A stretch of DNA of 64,000 bases, from assembly GCA_965231905.1 (NCBI GenBank), contig CBDDOO010000002.1, forward strand, positions 372,001-436,000. Direction: 5' to 3'. The position numbers and the translations under genes are program-made. Of the stretch, positions 62,543 to 64,000 are shown one piece after another. The first letter of the stretch is position 1, and each line of letters begins with the position of its first letter. The DNA comes from G963663315 sp965231905. GTDB lineage: Bacteria > Pseudomonadota > Gammaproteobacteria > Arenicellales > Poriferihabitantaceae. Below the pieces are notes generated by a model, which saw nothing but the letters and a program-made list of their open reading frames with translations, was not told the DNA's origin and did no database searches.

Positions 62543-63279
62543 TGGGTCAGGTTTCTCGAACAATGGATCAGGAATAATGAGAAATACGGTCCTGTACCGT
62601 CGTCAAGTGTGGTCACGTCCCGTACGATTTTCTGTCTGGAATGTCCGGCATATTCAACGTAACAGGCGTCTTTGGAGCGGTTCGACCGGTTGATCAGTTC
62701 GAGGATTCTGGCGCGGCGACGGCCGGGCTTCATGATCGCGATATTGTCGAACCGGATCAGCGTGTCGAGGATGTCGCTATCGTCCCTGCGCCCGGATATT
62801 ACGGCCAGATTTTCGGTCAGTCGCGTCATTGTCGTTCCGGTCAGGGCGGCACAGGCATTGATCGAGTTGATTCCCGGCACCACAAAGGTCGGGTATTGCC
62901 CGTTCAGGCGGTCATACAGACAGGAAAACGAACCAAACAGCAACGGGTCTCCCTGGCACAGGAAGCCAACATCCCGGCCTTTACCCAGATGGCGCGCGAT
63001 GATTTGCGCGGCCTGATCGTAAACCCGGTCGGCGGCCTCCCGGTTTTCACACATCGGCATCACGAAAGCCCGTTGCCGCTGCTTTGGATGGGTCGGATTG
63101 TCGAGCGCCTCGGCTGCAATCTCCCGCGCCATCGAATAACCCCGGTCGCTGGACAGCCAGGTGATCACGTCGCATTTCCGGATCAGGCGCCAGGCCTTCA
63201 GGGTCAGCAGTTCCGGGTCGCCGGGCCCGACCCCGATACCATAAAACCGTCCTGATGAATCCGGGTCGGATGCGGTCAT
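62539..63279 (-). CDS. cobI: Precorrin-2 C20-methyltransferase
   Basis: A 246-residue tetrapyrrole methylase. FYGIGVGPGDPELLTLKAWRLIRKCDVITW is the CobI/CbiL start with the SAM-site GVGPGD; AFVMPMCENREAADRVYD, VGFLCQGDPLLFGSFSCLYDRL and VVPGINSINACAALTGTTMTRL follow. It adds the C20 methyl to precorrin-2. ATG 63279 overlaps the cobL stop (63276-63279); ATG 63285 is also in frame. The order cobL-cobI-cbiG-cobJ-cobM implies one transcript. Confidence 0.93.
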   Translation of the reverse strand: MTASDPDSSGRFYGIGVGPGDPELLTLKAWRLIRKCDVITWLSSDRGYSMAREIAAEALDNPTHPKQRQRAFVMPMCENREAADRVYDQAAQIIARHLGKGRDVGFLCQGDPLLFGSFSCLYDRLNGQYPTFVVPGINSINACAALTGTTMTRLTENLAVISGRRDDSDILDTLIRFDNIAIMKPGRRRARILELINRSNRSKDACYVEYAGHSRQKIVRDVTTLDDGTGPYFSLFLIHCSRNLTQ

Positions 63280-64000
63280 GGCCATGTCCACAGGCTGTCA
63301 GCCGATTCCCGGGGCGGGCCGGGTCTGACGCATTTAGCGACGGTGACCGGTTTCAACGCCCTCGGCGCCGTGCCTCCGGGCAGGGTTTTCCGGACCTCGA
63401 GGGTGATTCGCTCGCGCCCCGGCTTGCCGTCGAAAAACGAAGTCAGCGCAGCCGCGCTTTGCCCGGTCACGGCGCTGGCGACCAGCTTCCCGGCCGGCTT
63501 CAACCGCTTCCAGGCGTAGTCCAGTAATTCAGGCAGTTTGCCGGGGCCGCCGCTGCCACCGATAAAGATACAGTCCGGGTCAGGCAGAGCCGCGCAGCTT
63601 GCCGGCGCCAGACCGTGTACCGGGATCAGGTTCAGGCTGGTCCCGAACCGTTCGCTATTGGTGATGATATGCCCGACACGGGCCGCGGATTGTTCAATCG
63701 CGTAAATCCGGCCACAATGGTTCCACCTGGCCCACTCGACACTGACGCTGCCGCAACCGGCGCCGATATCCCAGGCGATTTCCCCCTTTTCCGGAGACAT
63801 CAGGGAAAGGATCGTCAAGCGTGTTTCGCGTTTGCTGATCATGCCGTAGCCGGGTTTTGCCCCGGTCGAGAAAAGGTGATCGGAAATACCCGGAAAAGCA
63901 GGCAGCTCCGGCAACTCCAGGCAGGGGTCGCGCCGCTGATCAATGATGCAGACGTTCAGTGTATGAAACTCCTTGTCTGCCTGCTCCGATCCGGATCCGG
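63276..64000 (-). CDS. cobL: Precorrin-6Y C5,15-methyltransferase (partial)
   Basis: The frame continues past the window edge, so only about 241 codons are seen. The CbiT domain is complete: ISKRETRLTILSLMSPEKGEIAWDIGAGCGSVSVEWAR with the SAM-binding DIGAGCGSVSVEW, and FIGGSGGPGKLPELL. Upstream, GSEQADKEFHTLNVCIIDQR is the tail and linker of a CbiE domain, so this is the fused CobL form of the aerobic pathway, which methylates C5 and C15 and decarboxylates the C12 acetate. The stop overlaps the cobI start. Confidence 0.9.
   Translation of the reverse strand, partial: GSGSEQADKEFHTLNVCIIDQRRDPCLELPELPAFPGISDHLFSTGAKPGYGMISKRETRLTILSLMSPEKGEIAWDIGAGCGSVSVEWARWNHCGRIYAIEQSAARVGHIITNSERFGTSLNLIPVHGLAPASCAALPDPDCIFIGGSGGPGKLPELLDYAWKRLKPAGKLVASAVTGQSAAALTSFFDGKPGRERITLEVRKTLPGGTAPRALKPVTVAKCVRPGPPRESADSLWTWP

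Overview
The window looks like chromosomal DNA of an aerobic, heterotrophic gammaproteobacterium, possibly marine or host-associated. This is inferred from gene content only: a sigma-32 type clpB promoter, the sucA-sucB-lpd order, a BioC-like protein, the aerobic cobalamin route with CobN, two osmolyte/polyamine-type ABC uptake systems, and a mobile, partly decayed defence region. No rRNA, tRNA or CRISPR array was found.

Layout. 1-4.3 kb: a partial glmU, a YkgJ-type cysteine-cluster protein and clpB behind a near-consensus heat-shock promoter. 4.3-8.3 kb: a complete polyamine-type (PotABCD-like) ABC transporter on the minus strand, followed downstream by a 2OG-Fe(II) oxygenase-like protein. 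9.3-17.3 kb: a glycosyltransferase, a BioC-like protein with a degraded SAM motif, a CocE-type hydrolase, a GST, a methionine-type aminotransferase, exonuclease III and an iron alcohol dehydrogenase. 17.3-20.3 kb: a tightly coupled minus-strand operon of two ATP-grasp-like proteins and an MFS carrier, which looks like a small biosynthesis-and-export unit. 20.3-21.5 kb: small membrane and UPF0045 proteins.

21.6-29.2 kb: a betaine-type ABC transporter (ProX/ProV/ProW-like, the permease with an unusual N-terminal extension), then a dimethylarginine-dimethylaminohydrolase-like enzyme, an M20 carbamoylase/ureido-hydrolase and an agmatinase-family ureohydrolase, then a lone APS kinase. Together the first six look like import and breakdown of a guanidino or ureido compound.

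29.2-33.6 kb: an AT-richer restriction-modification island (HindVP-like nuclease and C5-cytosine methyltransferase) with a third gene split by an IS3-family element. 33.6-41.7 kb: a MoeB/ThiF-like protein, the 2-oxoglutarate dehydrogenase complex (sucA, sucB, lpd) and phosphomannomutase/phosphoglucomutase.

41.8-51.1 kb: a scarred accessory region. It holds a frameshifted NTF2-like gene, an intact IS4-type element with target duplication, two truncated defence-type genes joined head to head (AAA15-like ATPase and GmrSD-like nuclease), a degraded AlbA/RecG-like gene, an intact AAA/DUF4143 ATPase, an IS5-family remnant, a broken outer-membrane-barrel-like gene, an intact vapBC module with a clear promoter and palindrome, and an Ada-like repair protein lacking the N-terminal zinc domain.

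51.2-64 kb: a Bcr/CflA-type efflux protein and a cobalamin cluster. cobQ and cobD run rightward and converge on a leftward operon read cobL-cobI-cbiG-cobJ-cobM-cobW-cobN, whose genes are mostly joined by 4-base start/stop overlaps. It mixes late-cobalt CobN with a CbiG-type deacylase that lacks the usual middle domain.
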